Positions 26,590-35,689 of a stretch of DNA of 60,358 bases are shown piece after piece. Source of the stretch: Clostridia bacterium (lineage in GTDB: Bacteria > Bacillota > Clostridia > Oscillospirales > Acutalibacteraceae); assembly GCA_017443805.1 (NCBI GenBank), contig JAFSXY010000089.1:1-60358 (forward strand). Direction: 5' to 3'. Both the position numbers and the translations under genes were made by a program. Each line of letters opens with the position of its first letter. The first letter of the stretch is position 1. The notes below the pieces were generated by a model, which did not search any database, had not been told where the DNA came from, and saw nothing but the letters and a program-made list of their open reading frames with translations.

Positions 26590-27768
26590 TTGTTCCAAAT
26601 CACTACGCAACAGGAAGACAACACTTTGAAAATCGCGCTTTCCGGAAGGATCGACTCCGCAAACGCGGCTGACGCCGAAAAAGCGATCACCGCCGAGACC
26701 GAGGGGTTCGACGGCGAACTGATCCTTGACGCAGCCGGACTGGAATATATCTCCAGCGCCGGCCTGCGCGTGATCCTGCGCTTAAAAAAAGCAAACAAGT
26801 CCACCCGGATCATCAACGCTTCGACGGACGTCTACGAGATTTTCGACATGACCGGCTTTACGGAAATGATGGAGATTTCCAAAGCCTACCGGGAAATCAG
26901 CATCGACGGCTGCGAGGTGATCGGAGAGGGCGCAAACGGCGTCGTCTACCGCATCGACCCGGATACCATCGTAAAGGTATATAAAAACCGCGACGCGCTC
27001 TCGGAGATCCAAAACGAGCGCGAGCTTGCGCGTAAAGCGTTCGTGATGGGCATTCCCACCGCCATCCCCTACGACGTAGTACGGGTCGGGGAGCTTTACG
27101 GTTCCGTTTTCGAGCTGCTCAACGCAAAATCCTTTGCAAAACTGATGATCGCAGATCCCTCCCTGACGGAAACGCTGGCAAAAGAAAGCGCGGAGATCCT
27201 GAAAACCATCCATGCGACCGTCCTGCAGCCGGGCGAGCTGCCGGACAAAAAAGCGGAGGCGTTGGTTTGGGCGGAGTTCTGCAGGGATCATCTGCCCGAC
27301 GAGGTCGGCGAAAAGCTGGTGCGCCTGATGCAGGAGATCCCCGACACGCGCAACATGCTCCACGGCGATTTTCATATCAAAAACATTATGCGGCAGAACA
27401 ATGAAAACCTGCTGATCGACATGGATACCCTCTCAATGGGCCATCCGGTGTTTGAATTTGCGGCGATCTATCTTGCGTACGCCGGTTTTTCCTGTATCGA
27501 CCACAATAACGTAAAGGAATTCCTCGGCATTCCCTACGAGCAGGCGCAGCGCTTTTTGAAAGCGACGCTGCAAGCCTATTTCGGGACCGAAGACGAAGCA
27601 AGGCTGCAGGAGCTTGAAAACAAGGCGGCGATCATCGGCTACGCCCGCATTCTGCGCCGTACCTTCCGCAAGGCAAAAGAAAACGAAGAGTACAAGGCAA
27701 AAATGATCGAATACTGCAAGAAAACGCTTTGCAGCCTTGTGCCGCAGACGGAAAGCCTGTATTTTTAA
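26590..27768 (+). CDS. STAS domain fused to aminoglycoside-phosphotransferase-like kinase
   Basis: 392 residues. Start is TTG 26590, eight bases after a full AAAGGAGG; the frame upstream belongs to the HAD gene region. Residues 1-100 form a STAS domain of the anti-sigma-antagonist type, with the phospho-acceptor region YISSAGLRV (Ser56). Residues 105-390 form a protein-kinase/APH-like fold: glycine loop IGEGANGVVY (111-120), Lys129 in VKVYK, catalytic HGDFHIKN (258-265) and metal site IDMD (276-279). The kinase part resembles TIGR02172, a family of unproven function. The STAS half should be dephosphorylated by the SpoIIE domain and phosphorylated by the HATPase domain of the next gene, which starts 10 bases downstream. 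Target of the kinase half unknown. Confidence 0.85.
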   Translation: MFQITTQQEDNTLKIALSGRIDSANAADAEKAITAETEGFDGELILDAAGLEYISSAGLRVILRLKKANKSTRIINASTDVYEIFDMTGFTEMMEISKAYREISIDGCEVIGEGANGVVYRIDPDTIVKVYKNRDALSEIQNERELARKAFVMGIPTAIPYDVVRVGELYGSVFELLNAKSFAKLMIADPSLTETLAKESAEILKTIHATVLQPGELPDKKAEALVWAEFCRDHLPDEVGEKLVRLMQEIPDTRNMLHGDFHIKNIMRQNNENLLIDMDTLSMGHPVFEFAAIYLAYAGFSCIDHNNVKEFLGIPYEQAQRFLKATLQAYFGTEDEARLQELENKAAIIGYARILRRTFRKAKENEEYKAKMIEYCKKTLCSLVPQTESLYF

Positions 27769-27778
27769 GGAGTTTCCG

Positions 27779-29812
27779 ATGAAACGGTTAAAAATACGGA
27801 ATAATCTTGCATTGAATATCGTCAGTGCGATCATTCTTCTGCTCGTGTTTTTCGGCGTGATTGTCAGCGTGATCGGCTATATCAGCTTTACCGATTCCCT
27901 GGAACGGGAATATACGGATATGGCTTACCGTTCGGCAAATACGGCCGCAACGCTTGTAAACGGCGATCGGATCGATTACTATCTGTCCGCAGGCGAAGAG
28001 GACCCGGATTACAAACTCTCCCAGGATCGCATGGATATCCTGTGCGACAAAATGGACCTCACCCTGATTTACGTGATCAAGGTCGATACGTCCGATTACA
28101 ACAGCTTTGTTTCCGTATTCAATTCCGTCAACAAAAACAACACCCGTTACACACGGTGGGAGGTCGGCCATTTCCGGGAGACGACAAACGAGAGCTACAG
28201 GCAGATCTATAAAGACCTTTACGAAAACGGCAAGGCCTACGGCACGATCTTTCGCGTAAAGGATCTGAACGGCGCCGAACCGCATCTGACGCTTTTGATC
28301 CCGGTAAAAAACAGCGCGGGACAAACAACCGCGGTCCTTTGCGTCCAGCGTCCGATGAACGAGCTGGTCAACGGCCGCAGACCGTACCTTATCAATATCG
28401 TCATCACAACGGTCCTGCTCAGCTTATTTGTCACGGTCTCCGCCGCGGTATACATCCGCCGCCAGTTCGTTTCGCCGCTGAGAAAAGTAATTAATGAAGC
28501 GGACCGTTTCGCAAGGGAAACAACGGCGCCGCTGCAGCCGCTGTCGAATAAGATCAGCCGGATCTCCGAATTGCAGAAGCTGGTCTCCTCCGTAAACACA
28601 ATGGAGACCGATATGCTGCAGTATATCGACAACCTCAAGAACGTGACTGCGGAAAAGCAGCGCATCGGTACGGAGCTGCATATTGCCAGCCGGATCCAGG
28701 AGGCGTCCATTCCCACCATTTTTCCGGCTTACCCGAACAGGAAGGAGTTTAATCTTTACGCATCCATGACGCCCGCCAAAGAAGTCGGCGGCGACTTTTA
28801 CGATTTCTTCCTGATCGACGACGACCACCTTGCGCTCGTCATGGCGGACGTTTCCGGCAAGGGCGTTCCCGCGGCGCTGTTCATGATGGTCACAAAAATC
28901 CTCATCAACGAGCGGACGCTTACAGGCGGCACCCCCGGCGAGATCCTTTCCATCGTCAACAACCGTATCTGCGCGCATAACGACGCGGATATGTTCGTAA
29001 CGGTCTGGCTGGGGATACTCGAGATCTCCACAGGCATCATCACTGCGGCAAACGCCGGACACGACGATCCCGCCGTTTACAGAGCCGACGGCGAATATTC
29101 CATCGTCAAAAACCGGCACGGACCCGTGATCGGCGCCATGGGCGGGATCGCATACCGGGATTTTACCATAGAGCTTCATCCGGGAGATAAGATATTCCTT
29201 TATACGGACGGCGTCCCGGAAGCGACAAATACAGAAAACAAAATGTTCACGATTGAACGGATGCTGGAGGCCCTGAATGAAACAAAACAGATTTCCCCGC
29301 AGGAAACAATGCAAAATATATGGAATCACGTTAACGCTTTTGTCGGCAGCGCGCCGCAGTTCGACGACTTGACGATGCTGTGTCTGCAGTTTAACGGAAA
29401 CGGTACGGAAAAAACACTGACCGTTCCGGCCGCAGCGGAAAAGCTCGGCGACGTCACAGCCTTTATCGACGCGTTTCTGGAAGAGCACGGCTGCCCCATG
29501 AAAACGCAGATGCAGATCGATCTGTCGGCGGAGGAGATCTTTGTCAACATCGCCAACTACGCGTATCCGGATCAGCCCGGCGAGGCCGAGGTCATGATCT
29601 CCGAGGAAAACGGCGTCATAACGCTGAAGTTTGCAGATTGCGGCATTCCCTACGATCCGCTTCAAAAAGAAATGCCGGACACGACGCTTTCCGCCGAGGA
29701 ACGGCAGATCGGCGGGCTGGGGATCTTCCTCGTCAAAAAAAATATGGACGCCGTGGATTACAGATACGAAAACGGCAAAAACATTCTGACCATGAAAAAA
29801 GCGCTTTCATAA
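27779..29812 (+). CDS. Membrane sensor SpoIIE-type phosphatase fused to RsbW-like HATPase
   Basis: 677 residues. Layout: helix 1 (10-35); extracellular sensor (about 36-202), probably a Cache-like fold; helix 2 (203-226); HAMP and coiled linker (227-310); PP2C/SpoIIE phosphatase (about 320-540) with metal Asps at VGGDFYDF (339), MADVSGKG (357), YTDGV (477) and FDDLT (529-530); and a C-terminal serine-kinase HATPase domain (545-677) with N-box DLSAEEIFVNIANYAY, ADCG (G1) and GGLGIFLVK (G2). SpoIIE and RsbW activities are normally opposed and usually on separate proteins. Having both on one receptor lets a signal set the phosphorylation of the STAS partner encoded just upstream. No sigma-factor gene is nearby. 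Confidence 0.88.
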   Translation: MKRLKIRNNLALNIVSAIILLLVFFGVIVSVIGYISFTDSLEREYTDMAYRSANTAATLVNGDRIDYYLSAGEEDPDYKLSQDRMDILCDKMDLTLIYVIKVDTSDYNSFVSVFNSVNKNNTRYTRWEVGHFRETTNESYRQIYKDLYENGKAYGTIFRVKDLNGAEPHLTLLIPVKNSAGQTTAVLCVQRPMNELVNGRRPYLINIVITTVLLSLFVTVSAAVYIRRQFVSPLRKVINEADRFARETTAPLQPLSNKISRISELQKLVSSVNTMETDMLQYIDNLKNVTAEKQRIGTELHIASRIQEASIPTIFPAYPNRKEFNLYASMTPAKEVGGDFYDFFLIDDDHLALVMADVSGKGVPAALFMMVTKILINERTLTGGTPGEILSIVNNRICAHNDADMFVTVWLGILEISTGIITAANAGHDDPAVYRADGEYSIVKNRHGPVIGAMGGIAYRDFTIELHPGDKIFLYTDGVPEATNTENKMFTIERMLEALNETKQISPQETMQNIWNHVNAFVGSAPQFDDLTMLCLQFNGNGTEKTLTVPAAAEKLGDVTAFIDAFLEEHGCPMKTQMQIDLSAEEIFVNIANYAYPDQPGEAEVMISEENGVITLKFADCGIPYDPLQKEMPDTTLSAEERQIGGLGIFLVKKNMDAVDYRYENGKNILTMKKALS

Positions 29813-29849
29813 AATGACTGATCTTTTTTTTGACATTCGGAGCATAAAA

Positions 29850-32039
29850 ATGGAAAAAACCGCTGAACAGCGCGCATTTACGCTGCTGAAACAATTATCG
29901 ACGGACGAAAAGATCTATCAGGTCACGTCCGACATGCTTTTCGATCCGACCGGGGATTACGACGAACGCCGCAATCCCCTTTTCGGTTCCTACCGGAACC
30001 CGGGTCATTTTATGCACTGTCAGAGAACGGCGCCGGCCACACCGGGAGAGGTGACCGCACAGATCAATGAAGATGTGCGCCGCAGCATTTCCGCGCAGCC
30101 GCACAAGATCCCGCCCATTGAAAACGGGGAGGCGCTGCACGGCGCGCAGTGGGGCATGGCGACGAATTTTCCGCAGCCCATCGGCCTTGCCTCCTCCTTT
30201 GACCCCGCGCTGATGGAAAAGGTCGCAAACGTGATCGGCAAAGAGTGCGCCGTTGTGGGCGTGCGGCAGGTTTTTTCGCCGGTGGTCAATCTCACGCGAG
30301 ACTGCCGCTGGGGCAGAACGGTGGAGACCTACGGCGAGGACGTGCGCCTTGTTTCCGATATGGGCGCCGCCATGTGCCGCGGCCTGCAGAAAAACGGCGT
30401 GATCGCCACGCCGAAGCATTTTGCGGACAATTATGCCGCCGGCGGACGGGATTCCAATTACTCCGAAACAAGCGAACGCACCATGCGGGAGGTTTTTCTG
30501 CCGCCCTTCAAAGCCTGCTTTGACGCCGGCGCACAATCCGTGATGGCGGCATATAACGCGTGGGAGGGCGTTCCCTGCTCCTCAAACCGCCGCCTGCTGA
30601 CGCAGATCCTGCGGGAGGAATGGGGGTTTGACGGCTTTGCAGTCTCCGACTATTCCGGCGTGGACGGGATCGCCGAAACGCACCGCTGCGCTTCTTCCGC
30701 CGCCGAAGCAGCCGCCATGGCGCTGAAAGCGGGTCTGGACGTGATTTTGCCCTTCGACCGTTTTCAGACCGTAAAAGAAGCGCTCGAAAAAGGATATCTG
30801 ACCGAAGAAGAGCTGGATAAAAACGTGCTGCGGGTTCTAACGGCGAAATTCCGGCTCGGGCTGTTTGACGATCCCTACCGGGACCCCGCGGCCGCCGACC
30901 GGCTCGTCCGCTGTGACGAACACCGCGCGCTGGCGCTGACGGCTGCGCGCGAGACGATCGTGCTGCTGAAAAACGAAAACATCCTGCCGCTTGCCAAGGC
31001 AAAGCTCAGACGCATCGGCGTGTTCGGCCAAAGCGCAAACCTGATCCCCATCGGCTCCAACTACGCGGGCCCCTACGGCACGCCGTGGCAGGGGGACGAC
31101 GCGCCGACGCCCTTGGAAGCCTTAAAAGCATACGTCGGAGACGCCGCCGAGGTCGTTTACGGCGAGAGCGCCGAGATTGAAACGCTGGCGCAGACCTGCG
31201 ACGTCAATTTGTATTTTACCGCGATCATAGAGGGCGAAGGCGCAGACCGCAGCAATCTGAAGCTGCCCGCGGTCACGGCCCACAAAAACCGCGCCGGCGA
31301 CGGCGGCCTGATCGTGGACGAAGCCGCCCAGGAGATCCGGGAGGATCAGGAACAGTCGATTTTACGGCTGTGCAGAGCAAACCGCAATACGGTCGTCGTC
31401 CTGCAGAACGGCGCGCCGATCGACATGCGCGCATGGATCCGGCATGCGCCTGCCGTCATTGAAGCGTGGTATCCCGGCGAGCAGGGCGCAAAAGCGCTGG
31501 CCGAGATCCTCTTCGGCGAGACAAACCCCTCCGCAAAGCTGCCGATCTGCATTCCGAAATCCGTTGGGCAGCTGCCGCTGTTTTACGCAAACAAGCCCTC
31601 CGGCAGAGGCTATGCCTACTGCGACGACGACGGCAAGCCCCTGTATCCCTTCGGGTTCGGCTTAAGCTATACAAGCTTTTCATTTTCAGACGTTTCACTG
31701 AAAAAAACGGCAAACGGGCTCAAGATCTCCTGCAGCGCGTCCAACACGGGCGCATACGACGGCGCGCAGGTGCTTCAGCTCTACCGCAGCTCCTACGGCT
31801 GTCAGGTCGTACGGCCGGTCAGGGAGCTGGCGGCCTATGCCCGCGTTTTTCTGAAAAAGGGCGAAACAAAGCGCGTAACGCTGTCTCTTGCTACACAGGC
31901 GTTTTTCTACTACAACGCGGAGATGGCATACGGCCTGCACGACGGCGTCCATTCCCTGCTGCTCGGCACGTCGTCCGAGGACTGCTTTGCTTCGTTTGAG
32001 GTAATTGCCCGGGACGGTAAACTCTATATAAAGGAATAA
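29850..32039 (+). CDS. Glycoside hydrolase family 3 beta-glucosidase, no PA14
   Basis: 729 residues, no signal peptide. The GH3 barrel has SRWGRT-type motif CRWGRTVETYGED, ATPKHFADN and nucleophile Asp267 in AVSDYSG. The C-terminal domain has the glycine-rich VLQNGAPID loop and FGFGLSYTSF, and a short fibronectin-III-like tail ends the protein. Expected to release terminal beta-linked glucose or xylose in the cytoplasm. ATG 29850 has CGGAG at good spacing; an ATG at 29814 directly after the preceding stop is a weaker alternative. Last gene of the partner-switch operon, before a strong terminator. Confidence 0.92.
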   Translation: MEKTAEQRAFTLLKQLSTDEKIYQVTSDMLFDPTGDYDERRNPLFGSYRNPGHFMHCQRTAPATPGEVTAQINEDVRRSISAQPHKIPPIENGEALHGAQWGMATNFPQPIGLASSFDPALMEKVANVIGKECAVVGVRQVFSPVVNLTRDCRWGRTVETYGEDVRLVSDMGAAMCRGLQKNGVIATPKHFADNYAAGGRDSNYSETSERTMREVFLPPFKACFDAGAQSVMAAYNAWEGVPCSSNRRLLTQILREEWGFDGFAVSDYSGVDGIAETHRCASSAAEAAAMALKAGLDVILPFDRFQTVKEALEKGYLTEEELDKNVLRVLTAKFRLGLFDDPYRDPAAADRLVRCDEHRALALTAARETIVLLKNENILPLAKAKLRRIGVFGQSANLIPIGSNYAGPYGTPWQGDDAPTPLEALKAYVGDAAEVVYGESAEIETLAQTCDVNLYFTAIIEGEGADRSNLKLPAVTAHKNRAGDGGLIVDEAAQEIREDQEQSILRLCRANRNTVVVLQNGAPIDMRAWIRHAPAVIEAWYPGEQGAKALAEILFGETNPSAKLPICIPKSVGQLPLFYANKPSGRGYAYCDDDGKPLYPFGFGLSYTSFSFSDVSLKKTANGLKISCSASNTGAYDGAQVLQLYRSSYGCQVVRPVRELAAYARVFLKKGETKRVTLSLATQAFFYYNAEMAYGLHDGVHSLLLGTSSEDCFASFEVIARDGKLYIKE

Positions 32040-32041
32040 TC

Positions 32042-32092
32042 AAAAAAAATATCGGCGCGCGATCCCTGTTCGGTTGATCGCGCGCCGTTTTT
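32042..32092. terminator. Strong bidirectional terminator
   Basis: CGGCGCGCGATC (32053-32064) and GATCGCGCGCCG (32076-32087) form a perfect 12-bp stem with an 11-base loop, flanked by an A-run and a T-run, between convergent genes. Confidence 0.9.
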
Positions 32093-32102
32093 CCGTTATG
32101 CT

Positions 32103-33215
32103 TTAATCTGCGCTTCCTGCGGGAACGAGCTTCCAGTGGATCTGTTTGATCACGGCGGGGCCGCCGGAAACATCCTTTGCGTAAAACACGGTCAGAAGCG
32201 TGCCGTCCTTCGCTTCAACTGTGGCGGGATAGCCGAGGTCGTCGGAAGCAAGCGTTTCCCATAAAACGAGATCCGTTTTCCACGTCCGTCCGAGGTCCGC
32301 ACTGAGCATCGCGCGCACGCCGTAGGGACGGGCGCGGTAGCCGTAAACGCTTATCAGCGTACCGGAGGAATGGAGCAGCAGATGCGGCGGCGCGCCGCCG
32401 AAATCGGAAAGCAGCTGTTCGGGAACGCTCCACGTAGCGCCGCCGTCGGAGGAACGCGTCTGAAACATGGTAAAGCGCACATCGTCCCGAAAGTGGCATA
32501 AAAGCGTCCCGTCCGGCAGCAGAACCGTGTGCGGCTCGCAGGCGTCAACGCGCCTGCCGTTTTTTTTGACCTGCGGGACCGCGCCGACGTAAACCATATT
32601 CCCGTCCGGGCGGATCCTCCACGCCTCGATCCCGCTTTTTTCGTCAAACGTATCGTCCGCGGAGAAGGTCCTGCCCACCCACAAAAGCGTGCCGTCCGGC
32701 AGCGCGGTCGGCCCGTGGGGCGAGGAAACGGGACTGATACGGAGATCGCCGAAGCTTTTGCCGCCGTCAAAGCTCAGCCGGAAGGTGGAGCCGAGATATT
32801 TTTGCTCGTCTTCATCCGTGATCTCATCCACCCGCGCCATGAATGCGGCGTTGTCGGGGTTCCATCTGCGCTGCAGGACGCGGGAATTGTTAAAGGACGT
32901 CACGATCACGCCGTTTTCCCCAAACGGCACGACGCCCGCGTCCCGGTCGTCCAGCGGCGTATCGATCACGGCGATGGGCTCTGACCACGTCTTTCCCTCG
33001 TCGGCGCTTATCATCATCACCGCTTTCCCGAAAGGGCACACGTGCGCCCGGCGAAAGCCGGAGCAGGTCACGGCAAGCCGGCCGTTCTGCAGACGCGCGA
33101 TACTCGGCCAGCCGAAATAGTTATTGATGCTTCCGGGGTTTTCAAGGACGGTCCGCGCAGCGGACAGGATTTCAGGTCTGAGAAACGAGATGTTTTTATT
33201 CCGATCGTTTTCCAT
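32103..33215 (-). CDS. BNR/Asp-box sialidase-like protein
   Basis: 370 residues, no signal peptide. At least four Asp-box repeats mark a six-bladed beta-propeller: SADEGKTW, SFDGGKSF, SSDGGATW and SADLGRTW. The family includes exo-alpha-sialidases (GH33) and many neutral glycan-binding or lyase relatives. I do not see a clear FRIP arginine motif, so true sialidase activity is doubtful. It lies 17 bases downstream of the histidine kinase gene and may be controlled with it. AGGGAGGG precedes the ATG. Confidence 0.8.
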   Translation of the reverse strand: MENDRNKNISFLRPEILSAARTVLENPGSINNYFGWPSIARLQNGRLAVTCSGFRRAHVCPFGKAVMMISADEGKTWSEPIAVIDTPLDDRDAGVVPFGENGVIVTSFNNSRVLQRRWNPDNAAFMARVDEITDEDEQKYLGSTFRLSFDGGKSFGDLRISPVSSPHGPTALPDGTLLWVGRTFSADDTFDEKSGIEAWRIRPDGNMVYVGAVPQVKKNGRRVDACEPHTVLLPDGTLLCHFRDDVRFTMFQTRSSDGGATWSVPEQLLSDFGGAPPHLLLHSSGTLISVYGYRARPYGVRAMLSADLGRTWKTDLVLWETLASDDLGYPATVEAKDGTLLTVFYAKDVSGGPAVIKQIHWKLVPAGSAD

Positions 33216-33232
33216 TACCGTACCCTCCCTTT

Positions 33233-34912
33233 TTATTTGACGCTTTCAAAGAAAAAGCATATGCTGTCGCCGCCGGGGACGCAGCCGTACCGGAAGCCAT
33301 GCAGACGGAATATTTCCGCGCACAGCGGCAGGCCCATGCCCGCCGATCCGTCGCCGCGCGCAGCGTCGCGTCTTGAAAGCAGCCGCCACAAAGCGTCTGC
33401 CTCTTTTTTTGTCATCGGTTCGCAAGCGTTGACCGTTTCAAACCGGAAGCCTTTCCTCTCTTTTGCAAGGACAACACGGACTTCCTTTTCGCCCGCTGCG
33501 TATTTGATCGCATTGGAAAGGTAATTATCCACAGCCAGACGCAAAAGCGCTTCGTCGCCGCGCACCGTCGCCGTTTCCGGCAGCGAAACGGAGAGTTTTA
33601 CGCCGTTTGACTCGGCAAAGGCGCGGTAGTTCTCCGCCTCTTCCCGGACAAGCGCGGCAAGCTCCACCGGCTGCTTTTCGATTTTTTTGCGCTGTGAAAG
33701 GCGGTTATACTGTAAAAGCGTATTTACGATCCCGCTCATGCGCAGCGATTCCTCCCGGATGGAGTCGACGTATTCTCTGTCCCGTTCCGGCGCGATCGCC
33801 TCCAGCACACATTCGCTTTGGTTCTGGATCACCGCGAGCGGCGTTTTGAGTTCATGGGCGGCTGCGGCGGTCAGCGCCCGCCGAGCGGTATCCAGCCGCT
33901 CGTTCTTTTTCAGCAGCCGCCAAACGGCAAGCAGCATCATTGCGCCCATCAGTCCGTAGATCACGCCGAGCGACGCAGCCGTTTGCCGCACAAAAGCGTT
34001 TGAAACGGTTTGATACGTTATATTGCAGAGCGAGGCGGTAAAATACAGATATTTTTCACCGTCCGCTTCAAAAGCGGCCGCATCCCATTCCGGCGTATCT
34101 CCGAAAAATACACGGCACAGCTTGGTAAAAATACGGGGCAGACGGGCTTCGGGCAGACGTTCCTCTTCAAATATGAGATCGGAGGGAAGCATTTTTTTCC
34201 CGTATTCCCGCACATTGAAGAAAAGCGTATCCGCATCCTCCTGCGCAATACCCGCTTCAAATTGTGAGACCATGGCCTCCAGCCGCCGGAACCGCGCTTC
34301 GTCCTTTCGGCTCAGCCCGAGGTCATAAAAATCGAAGAGGATATATGCGTCCGCACGCGTCAGCGTACGGTCCGGCTCCGCTTGGGCAAGCGTGAGCGTG
34401 TGCCGTACGGAATTTGCCTTATGGATGCTGAACATCGAAAGCGACGTGGGCACCCATTCACCGTTCACCGTCGCGAAGGAAACGGAGTCAAACGCCACGG
34501 CGCGGGAGGGACATCGCCGCAGAAACGCGCCGAGCGCCGCTTTCTTTTCCGCGGTAAGGAGATCGTCGATCCGGCCCTGCCAGAGAATATGCTCCTGCCT
34601 TCCGTCCAATACCGTCAGCGTGTATCCCCGTTCGATCACCCGCGCGCCGTTTAATTTCCACAGGGCCGCCGTATAGGGGATCTCGGTCTCAACGCCGTTC
34701 GGGCCGTGCGGGTACAGATCTCCGAACCGGCGCAGCAGAGCCTCTTTTCCCTCTTCCGCAGACCTCGACATCCATTTGACGGAAGCATACTGTGTTCTGG
34801 CGCTGATTAAAGTGAGGATATTTTCCAATTGGAACGCAACGGAGAGAAAACAGGAAAGCAGATAAAACAGCACCACGGCAAGCGCCGTAACGGAGAGCAT
34901 TCTTTTTTTCAT
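33233..34912 (-). CDS. Sensor histidine kinase
   Basis: 559 residues. Helix 1 (about 8-27) and helix 2 (about 310-332) enclose a large extracellular sensor of about 280 residues without a recognised fold. The cytoplasmic part has the phospho-acceptor AAAHELKTPLAV (His353), N-box VDNYLSNAIKYA (Asn467) and G2 box GDGSAGMGLPLC (520-531). The G1 box is eroded to NACEPM. Start ATG 34912 overlaps the regulator's stop as ATGA with GGGAGGA upstream; the longer frame would run into the regulator. It phosphorylates the adjacent response regulator. Signal unknown. Confidence 0.92.
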   Translation of the reverse strand: MKKRMLSVTALAVVLFYLLSCFLSVAFQLENILTLISARTQYASVKWMSRSAEEGKEALLRRFGDLYPHGPNGVETEIPYTAALWKLNGARVIERGYTLTVLDGRQEHILWQGRIDDLLTAEKKAALGAFLRRCPSRAVAFDSVSFATVNGEWVPTSLSMFSIHKANSVRHTLTLAQAEPDRTLTRADAYILFDFYDLGLSRKDEARFRRLEAMVSQFEAGIAQEDADTLFFNVREYGKKMLPSDLIFEEERLPEARLPRIFTKLCRVFFGDTPEWDAAAFEADGEKYLYFTASLCNITYQTVSNAFVRQTAASLGVIYGLMGAMMLLAVWRLLKKNERLDTARRALTAAAAHELKTPLAVIQNQSECVLEAIAPERDREYVDSIREESLRMSGIVNTLLQYNRLSQRKKIEKQPVELAALVREEAENYRAFAESNGVKLSVSLPETATVRGDEALLRLAVDNYLSNAIKYAAGEKEVRVVLAKERKGFRFETVNACEPMTKKEADALWRLLSRRDAARGDGSAGMGLPLCAEIFRLHGFRYGCVPGGDSICFFFESVK

Positions 34913-35583
34913 ACGGCGTCCTCCCGCAGGCTGTATCCCGTGCCGATCACGGTTCTGACATAGCCCCTGTATTTTCCGAGCGCACATCGGAGTTGTTTGA
35001 TATGCGTATCCACCACGCGCGCGTCGCCCTCGAAATCGTAGCCCCAAAGGCGCGCAAGGATCTGTTCCCGGGAGAGCACCTTTCCTTTATGCTGCATCAA
35101 AAGCACCAGCAGATCGAAATTTCTGCCCGCAACGGGCAGCAGTACGCCCTCGCCGTAAACGCTCCGCTCGTCCAGCGCCGCCGATAATGCTCCGCAGGTA
35201 AGCCGGTGCGCTCCGTCCGCACCCTTGCTGCGGGACAATAGGACCTCGCATTTTTTCAGCAGCACCGGCAGAGAAACGGGCTTTACGATATAATCGTCGC
35301 CGCCGCGGTCATACCCGGCTAGCAGGTCCTCCTCCTCGCCCAGCGCAGAGAGAAAAACGACAGGCGCGTTTGAAAAAGCGCGGATCGCCCTGCAGGCGGC
35401 AAGGCCGTCGAGCTTCGGCATCATCACGTCCAGGATCATCAGATCCGGCATTTCTGCGGCGGCAAGCGCAACGGCAGCCTCGCCGTCCTCCGCCCGGGAA
35501 ACCTGCCAGCCCTTTGCGGAAAAATAATCGCAGAGGGTATCCCGGATCTTCGGCACGTCGTCCGCGATCAGAATTTTGAACAT
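34909..35583 (-). CDS. OmpR/PhoB-family response regulator
   Basis: 224 residues. The receiver domain (1-115) has the acidic pair DD at 8-9, phospho-acceptor Asp52 in LDVMMP, Ser79 (switch) and Lys101 in IVKP. The C-terminal winged helix (130-220) has LLVLLMQHKGKVLSREQIL, VVDTHIKQLR and VRTVIGTGYSL, so it binds DNA as a dimer. Start follows GGAGGTGAGAAG. It is coupled to the histidine kinase and separated from the upstream esterase gene by a terminator, so kinase, regulator and the sialidase-like gene probably form one unit. Confidence 0.95.
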   Translation of the reverse strand: MFKILIADDVPKIRDTLCDYFSAKGWQVSRAEDGEAAVALAAAEMPDLMILDVMMPKLDGLAACRAIRAFSNAPVVFLSALGEEEDLLAGYDRGGDDYIVKPVSLPVLLKKCEVLLSRSKGADGAHRLTCGALSAALDERSVYGEGVLLPVAGRNFDLLVLLMQHKGKVLSREQILARLWGYDFEGDARVVDTHIKQLRCALGKYRGYVRTVIGTGYSLREDAV

Positions 35584-35636
35584 CTTCTCACCTCCGCCGT
35601 CAGGATAGCGCGACCATGTGTGTTTTCTGTGTCATA

Positions 35637-35672
35637 AAAGAAAGAAAGCGGCGCCGCAGCGGATCCGCTTTC
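35637..35672 (-). terminator. Terminator upstream of the two-component genes
   Basis: On the minus strand GAAAGCGG and CCGCTTTC form an 8-bp stem followed by TTTCTTTT. It would end the long operon coming from 43537 before the response regulator. Confidence 0.6.
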
Positions 35673-35689
35673 AAATGTTTTACATACGT

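Noticed and set aside
32103-33215. Firm call of the Asp-box protein as a sialidase
   Set aside because: Asp-boxes show only the propeller fold; the arginine triad of GH33 was not clearly seen.
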